From contig OY782746.1 in assembly GCA_963678095.2 (NCBI GenBank), positions 1,674,001 through 1,738,000 on the forward strand: a stretch of 64,000 nt of DNA. Reading direction: 5' to 3'. The position numbers and the translations under genes were made by a program. The stretch is from G963678095 sp963678095 (GTDB lineage Bacteria > Bacillota > Negativicutes > Selenomonadales > Selenomonadaceae). Of the stretch, positions 51,115-60,580 are shown piece after piece (within the stretch, counting starts at the first letter, position 1; each line of letters opens with the position of its first letter). A model generated the notes under the pieces. The model saw nothing but the letters and a program-made list of their open reading frames with translations, had not been told where the DNA came from and made no database searches.

Positions 51115-52605
51115 ATGACGATAAAAAATAGATTGTCCATATCAAATTTACTTATGATAATTATTCCTTCGCTGCTTGCCCTGATAATAGGTTTCTTTGG
51201 AATTACAGCCTTGTGGATGCCGTTGGTCCAGCAGAATAATATAGGGGTCAGGGATCTAGAGGATTTTGAAAAAGCAAGTACCTTTATGGTCCAGCAAATT
51301 GAGGCTAAATTAGTGGAAACAGGTGAAATGGATGACCGTCCCAAAATTTCAGAAGTAGCAATTTATCTTCGTGATCTTACAGGCTATACGGTGCAAATTG
51401 AAACGGAAACTGGGCGATCCTGGACATGGGGGGATGAACCAAACAGCTATATGCCTGCGCTGCGGGCGGCGGCAGACCAATTGGATGAAACAGGAATTAT
51501 ATCTACTGGGGCTAATGCCGTGACTACTAAAAAAGTGCAGACTAACGATGGTGTGTATAGAATCTATATTTATGGATCACAGTTAAAAACAAGAAGCTGG
51601 CCGGGGAAAAGCCCAGCTCAAATTGTGGCAGGTATGATTTTGCTTAGTCTTATTGTAGCCGCATTTTTTGCCAATCGGTTTTTGACGCGGTTTGTATTTC
51701 GCCATATCAAGGAAGCGATCGAAGAATTGTCAAAAGGGGTCCGCCAAATCCGGGATGGAAATCTTGCTATCAAAATACAGTATAAGACGGATGATGAATT
51801 TAGGCCGATTTGCGAGGATTTTAATGATATGGCTAGGCGGCTGCGAGAATCCGTAGCGCTCATAGAGCGACAAGAAAAAAATCGTAAGGAATTATTGGCG
51901 GGGATGTCCCATGATTTAAGGTCACCGCTTACCTCCATTAAGGCCTATACGGAAGGCCTCATTGACGGGGTGGCAAAGACTCCGGAAGCAAAACTGCGAT
52001 ATTTGGAAATGATACGGACAAAAGTCAGTGACATTGAACGGATGATTGCCAATTTATTTATGTTTTCTAAAATGGAAATGGATGACTACCCTTATTATCC
52101 TGAGTCACTGGATTTGGCAAAAGAACTGTTGTCTTTTTTGGAGCAGGATGGAGAGGAATACAAAGCAAAAGGGCTAGTGATAAATAGCGATAATGTGCAT
52201 TCGTGCGGCAAGATCTTTGCTGATCCCATGCAGCTGCGACGGATAATTTCCAATATTTTGGAAAATAGTCTGAAGTATAAAGAAGGTGACGTGGGGGATC
52301 TATGTCTATCTTGTAAAAACTATGCCGGGAAGCTGCAAATCATATTGAAAGACGATGGTCCAGGGGTGCCGATAGATGCTTTGCCGCGCTTGTTTGATGT
52401 GTTTTATCGCCATGATCCGTCTCGCAGCAATCCCAATGAGGGCAGCGGATTGGGCCTTGCCATTGTGCAGAAAGCTGTGCGGCAGATGGGCGGAAGTATC
52501 TGGGCTGAAAATGCCGTGCCACATGGCTTGCAAATTACAATAGAACTTCCAGAATATCAAACGGAAGTAAGGGGGCCGTTGCATGAAAAAGATTTTGATT
52601 ATTGA
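51115..52605 (+). CDS. Membrane sensor histidine kinase
   Basis: This is a classical EnvZ/PhoQ-type kinase of 496 aa. It has TM1 (about residues 10-33), a periplasmic sensor of about 130 residues, TM2 (about 167-186), a HAMP domain, the H-box MSHDLRSPLTS with His266, N-box NILENSLKY, G1 DDGPGVP and G2 GSGLGLAI. The signal is not known. The ribosome site is weak (AAAGG). Its 3' end overlaps the response regulator gene by 23 bp, so they form a pair. Confidence 0.94.
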   Translation: MTIKNRLSISNLLMIIIPSLLALIIGFFGITALWMPLVQQNNIGVRDLEDFEKASTFMVQQIEAKLVETGEMDDRPKISEVAIYLRDLTGYTVQIETETGRSWTWGDEPNSYMPALRAAADQLDETGIISTGANAVTTKKVQTNDGVYRIYIYGSQLKTRSWPGKSPAQIVAGMILLSLIVAAFFANRFLTRFVFRHIKEAIEELSKGVRQIRDGNLAIKIQYKTDDEFRPICEDFNDMARRLRESVALIERQEKNRKELLAGMSHDLRSPLTSIKAYTEGLIDGVAKTPEAKLRYLEMIRTKVSDIERMIANLFMFSKMEMDDYPYYPESLDLAKELLSFLEQDGEEYKAKGLVINSDNVHSCGKIFADPMQLRRIISNILENSLKYKEGDVGDLCLSCKNYAGKLQIILKDDGPGVPIDALPRLFDVFYRHDPSRSNPNEGSGLGLAIVQKAVRQMGGSIWAENAVPHGLQITIELPEYQTEVRGPLHEKDFDY

Positions 52606-53275
52606 GGATGACCGGGCAATTGCCGAAATTGAACGGGATTATTTAGAAATTGATGGCTTTGCTGTAGAGATTGCTTCTGATGGGGTAACGGGTCTGCAGC
52701 AGGCTTTGACCGGAGGCTTTGATCTGATACTGCTTGATTTGATGTTGCCGGGGATTGATGGGTTTTCGATTTGTAAGAAACTGCGAGAAAAAATAGATGT
52801 GCCAATACTAATGGTAACGGCAAAACAGGACGATATCGATAAAATTCGTGGATTAGGTCTCGGGGCGGATGACTACGTTGAAAAACCTTTTTCACCAGGG
52901 GTGTTAATGGCACGTGTAAAAGCGAATCTGGCGCAGTATGAGCGCCTCAACCGGGGCGAATTGGAAGCGGAATCCCCCGAAATACGAATTGGTGGGCTAC
53001 GAATCCAGCCGGGGGCACACCGCGTGTTTGTGCAAGATAAAGAAATCGGTCTAAAAAATAAGGAGTATGAATTACTGCTCTTTCTGGTGAAAAATGCTGA
53101 AATTGTCTTTGATAAAGAAACCCTGTATGAGCGAATTTGGGGGTATGATGCGGTGGGGGATAGTGCAACCGTCGCGGTTCATATCAATCGCTTGCGGGAA
53201 AAAATTGAAACAACTCCCGGTGCTCCGAAACATATTCAAACGGTCTGGGGAGCAGGCTATCGTTTTAAAATTTAA
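52583..53275 (+). CDS. OmpR/PhoB-family response regulator
   Basis: The 230-aa protein has a receiver domain with acidic pair EDD (8-10), phospho-Asp52 in LILLDLMLPG, the Thr in VTAKQ and the Lys in EKPF, followed by a winged-helix DNA-binding domain (about 130-230) ending HIQTVWGAGYRFKI. Proteins of this type bind direct repeats in 11-bp phase, which are present at three promoters nearby. ATG 52583 lies in the end of the kinase gene after GGGGG. A terminator follows. Confidence 0.96.
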   Translation: MKKILIIEDDRAIAEIERDYLEIDGFAVEIASDGVTGLQQALTGGFDLILLDLMLPGIDGFSICKKLREKIDVPILMVTAKQDDIDKIRGLGLGADDYVEKPFSPGVLMARVKANLAQYERLNRGELEAESPEIRIGGLRIQPGAHRVFVQDKEIGLKNKEYELLLFLVKNAEIVFDKETLYERIWGYDAVGDSATVAVHINRLREKIETTPGAPKHIQTVWGAGYRFKI

Positions 53276-53328
53276 TCCTCAGCGATAATCAAAAATTTAT
53301 AGAGTGAGGGGTTCATCATATGAGCCCA

Positions 53329-53363
53329 AGGCGCAGTAGCGGTATTTGCTACTGCGCTTTTTT
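53329..53363 (+). terminator. Terminator after the response regulator gene
   Basis: GCGCAGTAGC (53331-53340) pairs perfectly with GCTACTGCGC (53348-53357), then six T. Confidence 0.93.
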
Positions 53364-53415
53364 ATGCAACAGAATTGGACGGATTCAGCGGTAACGGCCC
53401 TTTGAAGAAAATGCT

Positions 53416-53470
53416 GTTTATAAACCGTTTAAATTCCGTACATTTGCAGTTTAAAAAATTTCTTTATACT
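53416..53470 (+). promoter_or_regulatory. Promoter with four phased GTTTA-type repeats (PhoP-like box), site B
   Basis: GTTTA at 53416, GTTTA at 53427, GTACA at 53438 and GTTTA at 53449 are in exact 11-bp register. The last begins 16 bp before TATACT (53465-53470). This is the best of the three sites and drives the efflux operon. It fits binding of an OmpR-type dimer pair upstream of and next to the polymerase. Confidence 0.75.
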
Positions 53471-53525
53471 GCAAATTGTTATTAGGGAAAAATAGGAAAC
53501 TTGATGAGCAATTGGAGGCAAGCAA

Positions 53526-54755
53526 ATGAAACAGGAGTTTAGAAAGAAGAAAATCTATATCGCTGGCGGTATCTGCTGTATTGTGTTGATAATAATCGGT
53601 TATTGCTATGGTAGTCGCCAAAATGGGAACAGTGCGGCCATAAAGAGCAAAAATATTCCCCTTGTGCAGACGTATACAGTATCACGGGCTGATATGATGC
53701 GACATATTTCACTGTTTGGAGCCACTGTAGCTGATGCAAATGTCGCTGTTGCACCTAAATATACCGGGCGCATTTTAGCCGTGAATGTGAAATTAGGTGA
53801 CCAAGTAAAAAAAGGTGATGTACTGATGATCCAGGATACCGGCGATGTTGATATTTCAATCCATCAAAATCAGGCGGCGACAAAAGTTGCACAAGCGAAT
53901 GCTATAGAAGCAGAAGCCACCTATGATGCAAATTATTTGAAAGCAAAAAATGCCTATGCAATTGAACAGACGATATATGACCGCAACCAGTATCTTTTTT
54001 CGATTGGCGCAATTTCTCAGGAAGCCTTAGATACAATTCAACAGAGCTATATTGCCAGCAAATCGGATTTTGAGGTGTTGGAAAATCAGCGCAGCCAGCA
54101 AGGGGATATTCCGGCTGCCGTTGAATCGAAACAGGCGGCAATTGATCAAGCCCTATATGCGACACAGGCGCTAGAAAAACAACGTAACGATTTGATTTTA
54201 ATTGCGCCGCGGGATGGCGTTATTGGCTATCGTGCGGCAGAGGTTGGGGCGATTGCTGCCGCAGGTACGAAAGTACTTGAAATAGTCGATAATAGCCACA
54301 ATTATGTGGATTGTTCGGTTCCGGAAAGCGATGCTGCACTCCTGCAGCCAGGAAGTCCGATACAGATGACCGTGGATTCACTGGGCGAAGATTGTTCTGG
54401 TACTGTTATTTATGTGAGTCCTTCGGTGGATGCAGCGGCTAAAACGTATACGGTGAGAATTGAGCTACAGCCGACAGCAGTGATGAAGGCAGGAATGTTT
54501 GCGCATGGACAGATTGATATTTTACAACGTCCGCAGACGTTATATATTCCCAAGGATGCGGTTTTTGAAAAAAATGGGCAGAACTTTGTTTTTGTTGTGG
54601 ATGGAGAAAATATGGTTCAGTTGCGTATGGTAACTATCGGGTTGGTAAATGATGAGTTTGAAGAAATTCTTACCGGACTTGTAGCTGGCGACTTTGTAGC
54701 TGTTGGCAATCAGGATAAACTTAAAGACGGCATGAACGTGGAACGTGAAAATTAA
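53526..54755 (+). CDS. RND efflux periplasmic adaptor (membrane fusion protein)
   Basis: This subunit links the inner-membrane pump to the outer-membrane channel. The 409-aa protein has an N-terminal anchor (about residues 10-28), beta-barrel and lipoyl-like halves (PKYTGRILAVNVKLGDQVKKGD and LIAPRDGVIGYRAAEVGAI), a central coiled-coil hairpin (about 105-210) and a C-terminal domain. GGAGG lies before the ATG. It is first in a three-gene tripartite pump operon behind promoter site B. Confidence 0.94.
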   Translation: MKQEFRKKKIYIAGGICCIVLIIIGYCYGSRQNGNSAAIKSKNIPLVQTYTVSRADMMRHISLFGATVADANVAVAPKYTGRILAVNVKLGDQVKKGDVLMIQDTGDVDISIHQNQAATKVAQANAIEAEATYDANYLKAKNAYAIEQTIYDRNQYLFSIGAISQEALDTIQQSYIASKSDFEVLENQRSQQGDIPAAVESKQAAIDQALYATQALEKQRNDLILIAPRDGVIGYRAAEVGAIAAAGTKVLEIVDNSHNYVDCSVPESDAALLQPGSPIQMTVDSLGEDCSGTVIYVSPSVDAAAKTYTVRIELQPTAVMKAGMFAHGQIDILQRPQTLYIPKDAVFEKNGQNFVFVVDGENMVQLRMVTIGLVNDEFEEILTGLVAGDFVAVGNQDKLKDGMNVEREN

Positions 54756-54769
54756 GGTGGTTATTTAGC

Positions 54770-57700
54770 ATGAATATTACAAGAGCATCAATTCAGCGCC
54801 CAATTGGTATTGTCATGGTTGTCGCGTTTTTTGTTGTACTTGGAGTTTACAGTTATTGTCGCATTGGCGTTGAACTTTTGCCGGCAATCAATACGCCATA
54901 TGTCACGGTAACAGTTAAATATCCAGGAGCCAATGCTGATTCTGTGGAGCAGCAGGTTATCAAGCCGGTTGAAAATGCGCTGGCCTCGGTAGCAAACGTG
55001 AAGACGATTACTTCGAAAGCCAGTTATGAGACGGCAAAAATAAGTTTGGAGTTAGAATTCTTTGGCAATGCTGATACGGCGGCAATTGATGCTGCAAAAA
55101 AAATTAACGCTATACGAGGGAGCTTGCCGACGGAAATCGACGATCCGGTTGTCATCAAACGGGACTTAAATGCACTGCCGATTATGAATGTGGCAATCCT
55201 TTCTAAATATCCATTGGCAACGATGTATTCAAAGGCGCAATATACGTTTGCCGATGAACTGCAGCAGGCAGCCGGGGTTTCTGAAATTGTGCTGCAAGGC
55301 GGGCGGGATAAAGAGGTCGCCGTTGAAGTGGACAAAGGGAAAATGGCGGCGCAGCACTTGACCCTGGATAAAATTGTAGCGGCTGTTAAGGCGGAAAATC
55401 AGTTGCTGCCATCTGGTTCGGTGTATACGGAAACTGCTAAAACGGATGTCCGGGTGATTGCCCAGTATCAGGGCAGCAAGGATATTGAAGAAATTGAAGT
55501 GCCCAACAGCAGTGGGCAGCGGGTGCCCTTGAAATCAGTGGCTACGATTCGTGAGCAGGATGCACGCATTAGCCGCTTGGCCCGGGTCAATGACCAAGAT
55601 GCTGTGTATATGGAAATTTATAAAAATAGTGATGCAAATGTGGTTGCGACAGTGGATAATGTGCAGAAAAAATTGGCGGATTTGCGGGCAGCGTATCCGG
55701 AATATGAATTTGTTGTCGTCAGCAACGATGCCGATTATGTCAACAGCTCTTTGCACAATACACTGAGAGCCTTGGTGGAAGGGCTTATAACAACGGGCTT
55801 AGTCTTGTTTTTCTTTTTACGAGGCTGGCGATCAACTCTGGCTGTAATGATTGCGATTCCAACCTCACTGATTGCAACATTTTTTGTGATGTATGCGGCA
55901 GGGTTCACCTTTAATATGATGTCATTGATGGCGATGACGCTTTGCATCGGCATTCTAGTCGATGATTCTATTGTTGTGCTGGAAAATATCCACCGGCATT
56001 TACGGCTGGGCGAGGACGCGACACAGGCAGCCGAGGCCGGACGTATGGAAATAGGCATGGCGGCAATAGCCATTACGCTCTGTGATATTGCGGTGTTTTT
56101 GCCGATTGCCTTTATGAATGGTATGACAGGGCAATTTTTTAAGCAATTCGGCCTTACGATTGTATTTGCGACGATCTTTTCCTTGTTTATATCGTTTACC
56201 CTTACGCCGATGTTGGCCTCCCGCTTTTTTTCGGCTGGATTTAGACTTCCCCGGGGGCCGGTATGGGATTTTATGGACCATATCGAACTTGCAGCTGTAA
56301 ATCAATATGAAAAAATTTTGTATTGGAGTCTGGATCATAGAAAACGGATTTTACTTAGTGCATTGGCGGCATTTATTGGGGCAATAAGCTTTATCGTTTT
56401 TGGCTGGGTTGGATCCGAATATATGCCACAGACAGACGAAAGCAGTTTCCAAATCGCGGCAAATCTTCCGGTTGGTGAAACTGTAGAGCAGACGGATGCG
56501 ATTATGACGCAAATGGAAGAGAAATTAAAAACCATCCCGGAGGTCAAATATTATCTTACCCAGGTGGGGGGGACAAATGCGAATGAAGGGCGTATACAAG
56601 TACAGCTTTATGATCGAAAACAACGCAGCCGAAACATCTGGCAGATCACGGATGAAATGCGGACATTTGCCAAAAACATAAAAGGAGCAAGCGTAAGCAT
56701 CAAAGAGGCACAAGCATCCGTTGCGGGTGTTTCCGGCGGGGGTGCTGGCGGCGGCAATGGGGCACTCAAACTGGAACTTCGCAGCAACAATTGGCAGGAA
56801 CTGATCGCGGCTTCAACAAAAGTTCAGAAGCTGATAAAAGATAATATCGCAGGGGTTACAGATGTCAGTACTTCCTATACCGAAGGCATGCCAGAGCTGC
56901 AGCTCAGCGTAAATCGGGAGCGGCTAAGCAGTTATAAAACCTCATTGGCTGATGTGCAGACGGCATTTTCTTCTGCGATTTCCGGTCGTTCAGCAGGAGT
57001 TATTGCAAATGATGCTAAAAATGACGGTCAGGACACGAGCATTTATGTGCGCTTTAAAAATAGTGATGGGTTTAAAGCCTCCGATATTGCGACGATCCCT
57101 CTCGATGTGAATGGAACGACGGCGTTCCTTGGCGATGTGGCCACAATTAAAAATGGCGTAGGGCCTGTAAGCATTACTCGCATCGATAAACAGCGATCTA
57201 TTACACTTGGGGCAAATCTTAAGAATCGTCCGCTCAATGATGCGATACAGGATACGGCAGCACTTTTGAATCAAACAGAGCTTAATGGCGTTACCTACCG
57301 GTTTAGTGGGCAGGCGACGCAGATGCAAGATACCTTCCACGAACTTTTCATGGCCCTTGCCTTTGCCCTAGTAATTATCTATATGATGCTTGCTATCTTG
57401 TATGAATCGGTGACAACACCTTTTATTCGGATGTTTTCCTTGCCGTTAGGCATGGTAGGATCTGTTTTGTTGCTGTTTCTTACGCATAATACACTCAACT
57501 TGTACTCGCTTATTGGGATTCTTGTTATGGATGGGCTGGTTGCTAAAAATGGCACACTTCTGCTTGATTATACGCTTACCCTTATGGATCGTGGAATGAA
57601 TGCGCGGGCAGCGGTCATTGAAGCCGGGAAGGTACGCCTGAAGCCGATTTTTATGACTACTATCACAATGATCGTGGGAATGCTGCCGACGGCCCTGTCG

Positions 57701-57877
57701 TTGACTTCAGGATCAGAGACACGTGCGAGTATGGCTTGGGTCATTATCGGCGGATTATTGACTTCGACGATATTTACACTCATTGTAATTCCGATTATCT
57801 TCTTGTTTTTTGAAAAATATCCGTTGCAGAGCTGGGGACGACGATTGCTCAAAAGTGGTGGGATGAAAAAAGAATAA
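54770..57877 (+). CDS. RND efflux inner-membrane transporter (HAE1/AcrB type)
   Basis: This is the proton-driven pump of the tripartite system. The 1035-aa protein has the RND layout of 12 helices with two large periplasmic loops. It begins MNITRASIQRPIGIVMV, has the GILVDDSIVVLENIHRH segment with the paired Asp of TM4 used for proton transfer, FLPIAFMNGMTGQFFKQF, and a second half with GILVMDGLVAKNGTLLLDY. Loop features suit the hydrophobe/amphiphile (HAE1) group over heavy-metal pumps. The substrate is unknown; envelope-active compounds are likely from context. Confidence 0.96.
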   Translation: MNITRASIQRPIGIVMVVAFFVVLGVYSYCRIGVELLPAINTPYVTVTVKYPGANADSVEQQVIKPVENALASVANVKTITSKASYETAKISLELEFFGNADTAAIDAAKKINAIRGSLPTEIDDPVVIKRDLNALPIMNVAILSKYPLATMYSKAQYTFADELQQAAGVSEIVLQGGRDKEVAVEVDKGKMAAQHLTLDKIVAAVKAENQLLPSGSVYTETAKTDVRVIAQYQGSKDIEEIEVPNSSGQRVPLKSVATIREQDARISRLARVNDQDAVYMEIYKNSDANVVATVDNVQKKLADLRAAYPEYEFVVVSNDADYVNSSLHNTLRALVEGLITTGLVLFFFLRGWRSTLAVMIAIPTSLIATFFVMYAAGFTFNMMSLMAMTLCIGILVDDSIVVLENIHRHLRLGEDATQAAEAGRMEIGMAAIAITLCDIAVFLPIAFMNGMTGQFFKQFGLTIVFATIFSLFISFTLTPMLASRFFSAGFRLPRGPVWDFMDHIELAAVNQYEKILYWSLDHRKRILLSALAAFIGAISFIVFGWVGSEYMPQTDESSFQIAANLPVGETVEQTDAIMTQMEEKLKTIPEVKYYLTQVGGTNANEGRIQVQLYDRKQRSRNIWQITDEMRTFAKNIKGASVSIKEAQASVAGVSGGGAGGGNGALKLELRSNNWQELIAASTKVQKLIKDNIAGVTDVSTSYTEGMPELQLSVNRERLSSYKTSLADVQTAFSSAISGRSAGVIANDAKNDGQDTSIYVRFKNSDGFKASDIATIPLDVNGTTAFLGDVATIKNGVGPVSITRIDKQRSITLGANLKNRPLNDAIQDTAALLNQTELNGVTYRFSGQATQMQDTFHELFMALAFALVIIYMMLAILYESVTTPFIRMFSLPLGMVGSVLLLFLTHNTLNLYSLIGILVMDGLVAKNGTLLLDYTLTLMDRGMNARAAVIEAGKVRLKPIFMTTITMIVGMLPTALSLTSGSETRASMAWVIIGGLLTSTIFTLIVIPIIFLFFEKYPLQSWGRRLLKSGGMKKE

Positions 57878-57911
57878 AAATCGTGGCAAAGAAAAAGGGG
57901 AGGGGTTTACG

Positions 57912-59180
57912 ATGGGGAAATTTATGAAAATTTGCCTACTGTTATTTTTAAGTGAAGTTTTTGGTCATGCTGTGCCAGGCCAGTGTGCTGCATTATCGAT
58001 TGAAGAAGCGGTTGCGATGGCAACCGAAAAAAGTCCGGCGATCCAGATCTCACTGGAGGGTGAACATATAGCAGCTGCTGATTGGGGGGCGGCACGGGGG
58101 AAAACTGGAATTTCTGTTGCCGCGAAAGCCGTATTTTCAGCCAGTGACAGTAATACTGCGGGACATAGTAGCAGTAATACAAATTCAGTTACGGTTTCGC
58201 TGCCGCTATACTCTGGCGGGATCAATGAACTGAATATAGCAAGTAAAAAAGACAATTTGCAAAAAACAAAGTTAAATACCAGACAAACGGAAGCTGCGGT
58301 CAAATGGAATGTCATTATCGCGTACTATGATGCCCTGCAAGCACAGAAAACCGTGGAGGTAAACCAACAATCGGTTGATAATTACCGGGCACATTTGAAC
58401 AATGTAAAACAACTGTATGCGGCGGGCAGCAATGCCCGCATAGAAGTTTTACGCTCGGAAGTAGCATTAGCTGATGCCGAGCAATCCCTGATTAAAGCTA
58501 AAAATGCCAGCGAAATTGCTATAAGTACGCTTAAAAATATAGTGAAACTGGATAGTGCGGAAGAACTTATATTGACAGACGACTTTAAATACCAGGCCTT
58601 TCAGGAAACGCTGCCTTTTTGTCTCGATTATGCACAATTACATCGAAAAGATTTGCAAGAAGATCAGCTGGCGGTTGCCATGGCCGAAAAAGGATTGAAG
58701 ATAGCAGAAAATGGCTGTTTACCAACAGTGGATCTTTCGGTTGGTACTAGTTGGGATAAAAGTGGCCTGCCAAGTAGCAATAATCATGATTATTCAGCAG
58801 GTGTTGTTATTAATTGGAATGTTTTTGACAATAATGTTACAAGATCACAAATTGAAGCGGCAAAAGCTGCCGTGGAAATTGCAACTATTACCGCTAAAGA
58901 GGACCATGACAACGTGGAATTAGCGGTTCGGCAAGCTTATCTGAACATGGATGAGGCGGGAAAACGAATTGCATCTACCCGGGATGCCGTCAAGCAGGCG
59001 GAGGAAACACATTATATTGCCAATGAAAAATATAAAGCAGGTGCAGGGGTAATGTTGGACATTATTGATTCTCAACTGGCACTGTCTACGGCACAACTCA
59101 ATTACATAAGTGCTCAGTATGATTTTTCTCGTGGGAAAGCGACCTTGGAAAACGTTATGGGAATTAGCCGGGAAAGCTAA
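57912..59180 (+). CDS. TolC-family outer-membrane efflux protein
   Basis: This is the outer-membrane channel of the pump, 422 aa. It starts with a signal peptide (MGKFMKICLLLFLSEVFGHA up to QCAA), followed by the two repeated OEP domains: LSIEEAVAMATEKSP and, in the second half, LDYAQLHRKDLQEDQLAV, with long coiled-coil helices. Its presence means that the organism has an outer membrane. It lies 34 bp after the RND gene with a GGGAGGGG site. Confidence 0.94.
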   Translation: MGKFMKICLLLFLSEVFGHAVPGQCAALSIEEAVAMATEKSPAIQISLEGEHIAAADWGAARGKTGISVAAKAVFSASDSNTAGHSSSNTNSVTVSLPLYSGGINELNIASKKDNLQKTKLNTRQTEAAVKWNVIIAYYDALQAQKTVEVNQQSVDNYRAHLNNVKQLYAAGSNARIEVLRSEVALADAEQSLIKAKNASEIAISTLKNIVKLDSAEELILTDDFKYQAFQETLPFCLDYAQLHRKDLQEDQLAVAMAEKGLKIAENGCLPTVDLSVGTSWDKSGLPSSNNHDYSAGVVINWNVFDNNVTRSQIEAAKAAVEIATITAKEDHDNVELAVRQAYLNMDEAGKRIASTRDAVKQAEETHYIANEKYKAGAGVMLDIIDSQLALSTAQLNYISAQYDFSRGKATLENVMGISRES

Positions 59181-59200
59181 AGTGGAGGAGGAAATGAGTC

Positions 59201-59752
59201 ATGTTTGCAGAGCGGCTGCTTTTTTTTAATAAGTTTATGAAAGAACCGGGGAAAATTGGCAGTATAACTCCCAGTTCGGAGTTTTTAGCCAGAAAATTAC
59301 TGCTGGATTTACCGTGGAAGGAAATTGATACGCTTGTAGAGTTAGGGGCGGGAACGGGTGTTTTTACACAATTTATAGCACAACACAAGGGGCCGGATTG
59401 TCAGGTATTTGTTATTGAACAGGATGATGCCATGCGGAACATGCTTCAGCGACAGTATCCTTGGTTTCAGTTTGGCTGCCATGCGGAGCGATTACATAAA
59501 TTGCTTTATAAATTCGATCTGGTTGCAGTAGACTGCATTGTATCCGGCCTGCCCTTTGCTGCTTTTTCCGAAGAAATGCGGGAGAAAATTGTAGTGGAAA
59601 TAAAACGCTCCCATCGTTCGGGGGGAATCTTTGTGGCCTTTCAGTATTCATTGCAAATGTATAAACTGTTACAAAAACACTTCAGTGAAGTGGAAATTGG
59701 GTTTGAATTATTGAATATGCCACCAGCGTTTGTATATCATTGTAAAAAATAA
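59201..59752 (+). CDS. PmtA-like phospholipid N-methyltransferase family protein
   Basis: This 183-aa SAM-dependent methyltransferase has the COG3963 pattern: FMKEPGKIGSITPSSEFLARKL near the N-terminus, the SAM motif VELGAGTGVFTQ (about residues 47-58), FVIEQDD and SGLPFAAFSEE. Family members methylate phosphatidylethanolamine or act as rRNA-type relatives; the substrate here is unproven. It begins 20 bp after the TolC gene with GGAGGAGG, so it is the last gene of the pump operon and links efflux with membrane lipid change. Confidence 0.82.
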   Translation: MFAERLLFFNKFMKEPGKIGSITPSSEFLARKLLLDLPWKEIDTLVELGAGTGVFTQFIAQHKGPDCQVFVIEQDDAMRNMLQRQYPWFQFGCHAERLHKLLYKFDLVAVDCIVSGLPFAAFSEEMREKIVVEIKRSHRSGGIFVAFQYSLQMYKLLQKHFSEVEIGFELLNMPPAFVYHCKK

Positions 59753-59760
59753 AATAGCCG

Positions 59761-59815
59761 GTTTATAAATAATTTAACTTTTATAAAAAAACAATTTAAG
59801 TTTGTATTGTATCTT
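59761..59815 (+). promoter_or_regulatory. Promoter with phased (G/A)TTTA repeats (PhoP-like box), site C
   Basis: GTTTA at 59761, ATTTA at 59772 and ATTTA at 59794 are in 11-bp register (the 59783 position is degenerate). The last lies 16 bp before TATCTT (59810-59815), matching sites A and B. It precedes the PAP2 and ArnT-like genes and is the weakest of the three. Confidence 0.55.
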
Positions 59816-59899
59816 ACAGTAAAGAATGTTTAGTAAGGGCTAAATCGCGATAATTAAACTATATGCCTGGGGAAAAAGACAGGCAAAGAAGGAGGACTT

Positions 59900-60511
59900 A
59901 TGAATTTTGTAAATCAAATCGATTTTTCTATTTTAAATTTTATTGTGGCATATTTTCAGTGTGGATTTCTGGATACGGTGATGCCGGTGGTCTCGGAACT
60001 GGGAAACAATGGTTTTATCTGGGGGATATTAGCTTTGGGTTTGTTATGGAAAAAAGAACACCGAAAAACCGGCTTTGGGATTTTGGCCGTTTTGGTGATC
60101 GGGTTTATTATCTGCAATCTTGGCATAAAACCACTGGTTGCGCGAATAAGACCCTTTGAATTTAATCCGGCAATCAAGCTTTTGGTAACTGCACCACTGG
60201 ATTATTCCTTTCCTTCGGGGCATACATGGGCGTCATTTGCTGCCGTTACGGTGCTGTTCCTTCATCGATTGAAGGGGCGGTATGTGGCACTGGCCTTTGC
60301 CATGCTGATGGCATTTTCTCGATTATATCTGTATGTGCACTATCCAACGGATGTCCTGGCGGGCATATTGCTTGGAATTGGGCTTGGTGTTATGACGGTT
60401 TATCTGGGAAATCGAATCATGGCTGGTGCAAAATCGGGATTGTGCGGGCTGAGGAAAATAAACAAGACCATGCCGGCAGAAAATAAACCGACCGTACCTT
60501 CAAAAGGGTAA
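59900..60511 (+). CDS. PAP2-family membrane phosphatase
   Basis: This is an integral membrane acid phosphatase acting on lipid phosphates or pyrophosphates, with the active site facing the periplasm. The 203-aa protein has about six helices and the three PAP2 motifs: KPLVARIRP (KxxxxxxRP), SFPSGHTWASF (PSGH with catalytic His) and SRLYLYVHYPTDVL (SRxxxxxHxxxD). Undecaprenyl pyrophosphate and lipid A are likely substrates; the ArnT-like neighbour favours lipid A or carrier-lipid chemistry. AAGAAGGAGG lies before the ATG. Confidence 0.93.
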   Translation: MNFVNQIDFSILNFIVAYFQCGFLDTVMPVVSELGNNGFIWGILALGLLWKKEHRKTGFGILAVLVIGFIICNLGIKPLVARIRPFEFNPAIKLLVTAPLDYSFPSGHTWASFAAVTVLFLHRLKGRYVALAFAMLMAFSRLYLYVHYPTDVLAGILLGIGLGVMTVYLGNRIMAGAKSGLCGLRKINKTMPAENKPTVPSKG

Positions 60512-60580
60512 AGAAAGGGGATCCTTTATAGTCAGTATGGGGTTCGTTTTTTCGGTAAGTAAATGATAAGGATACAAAAA

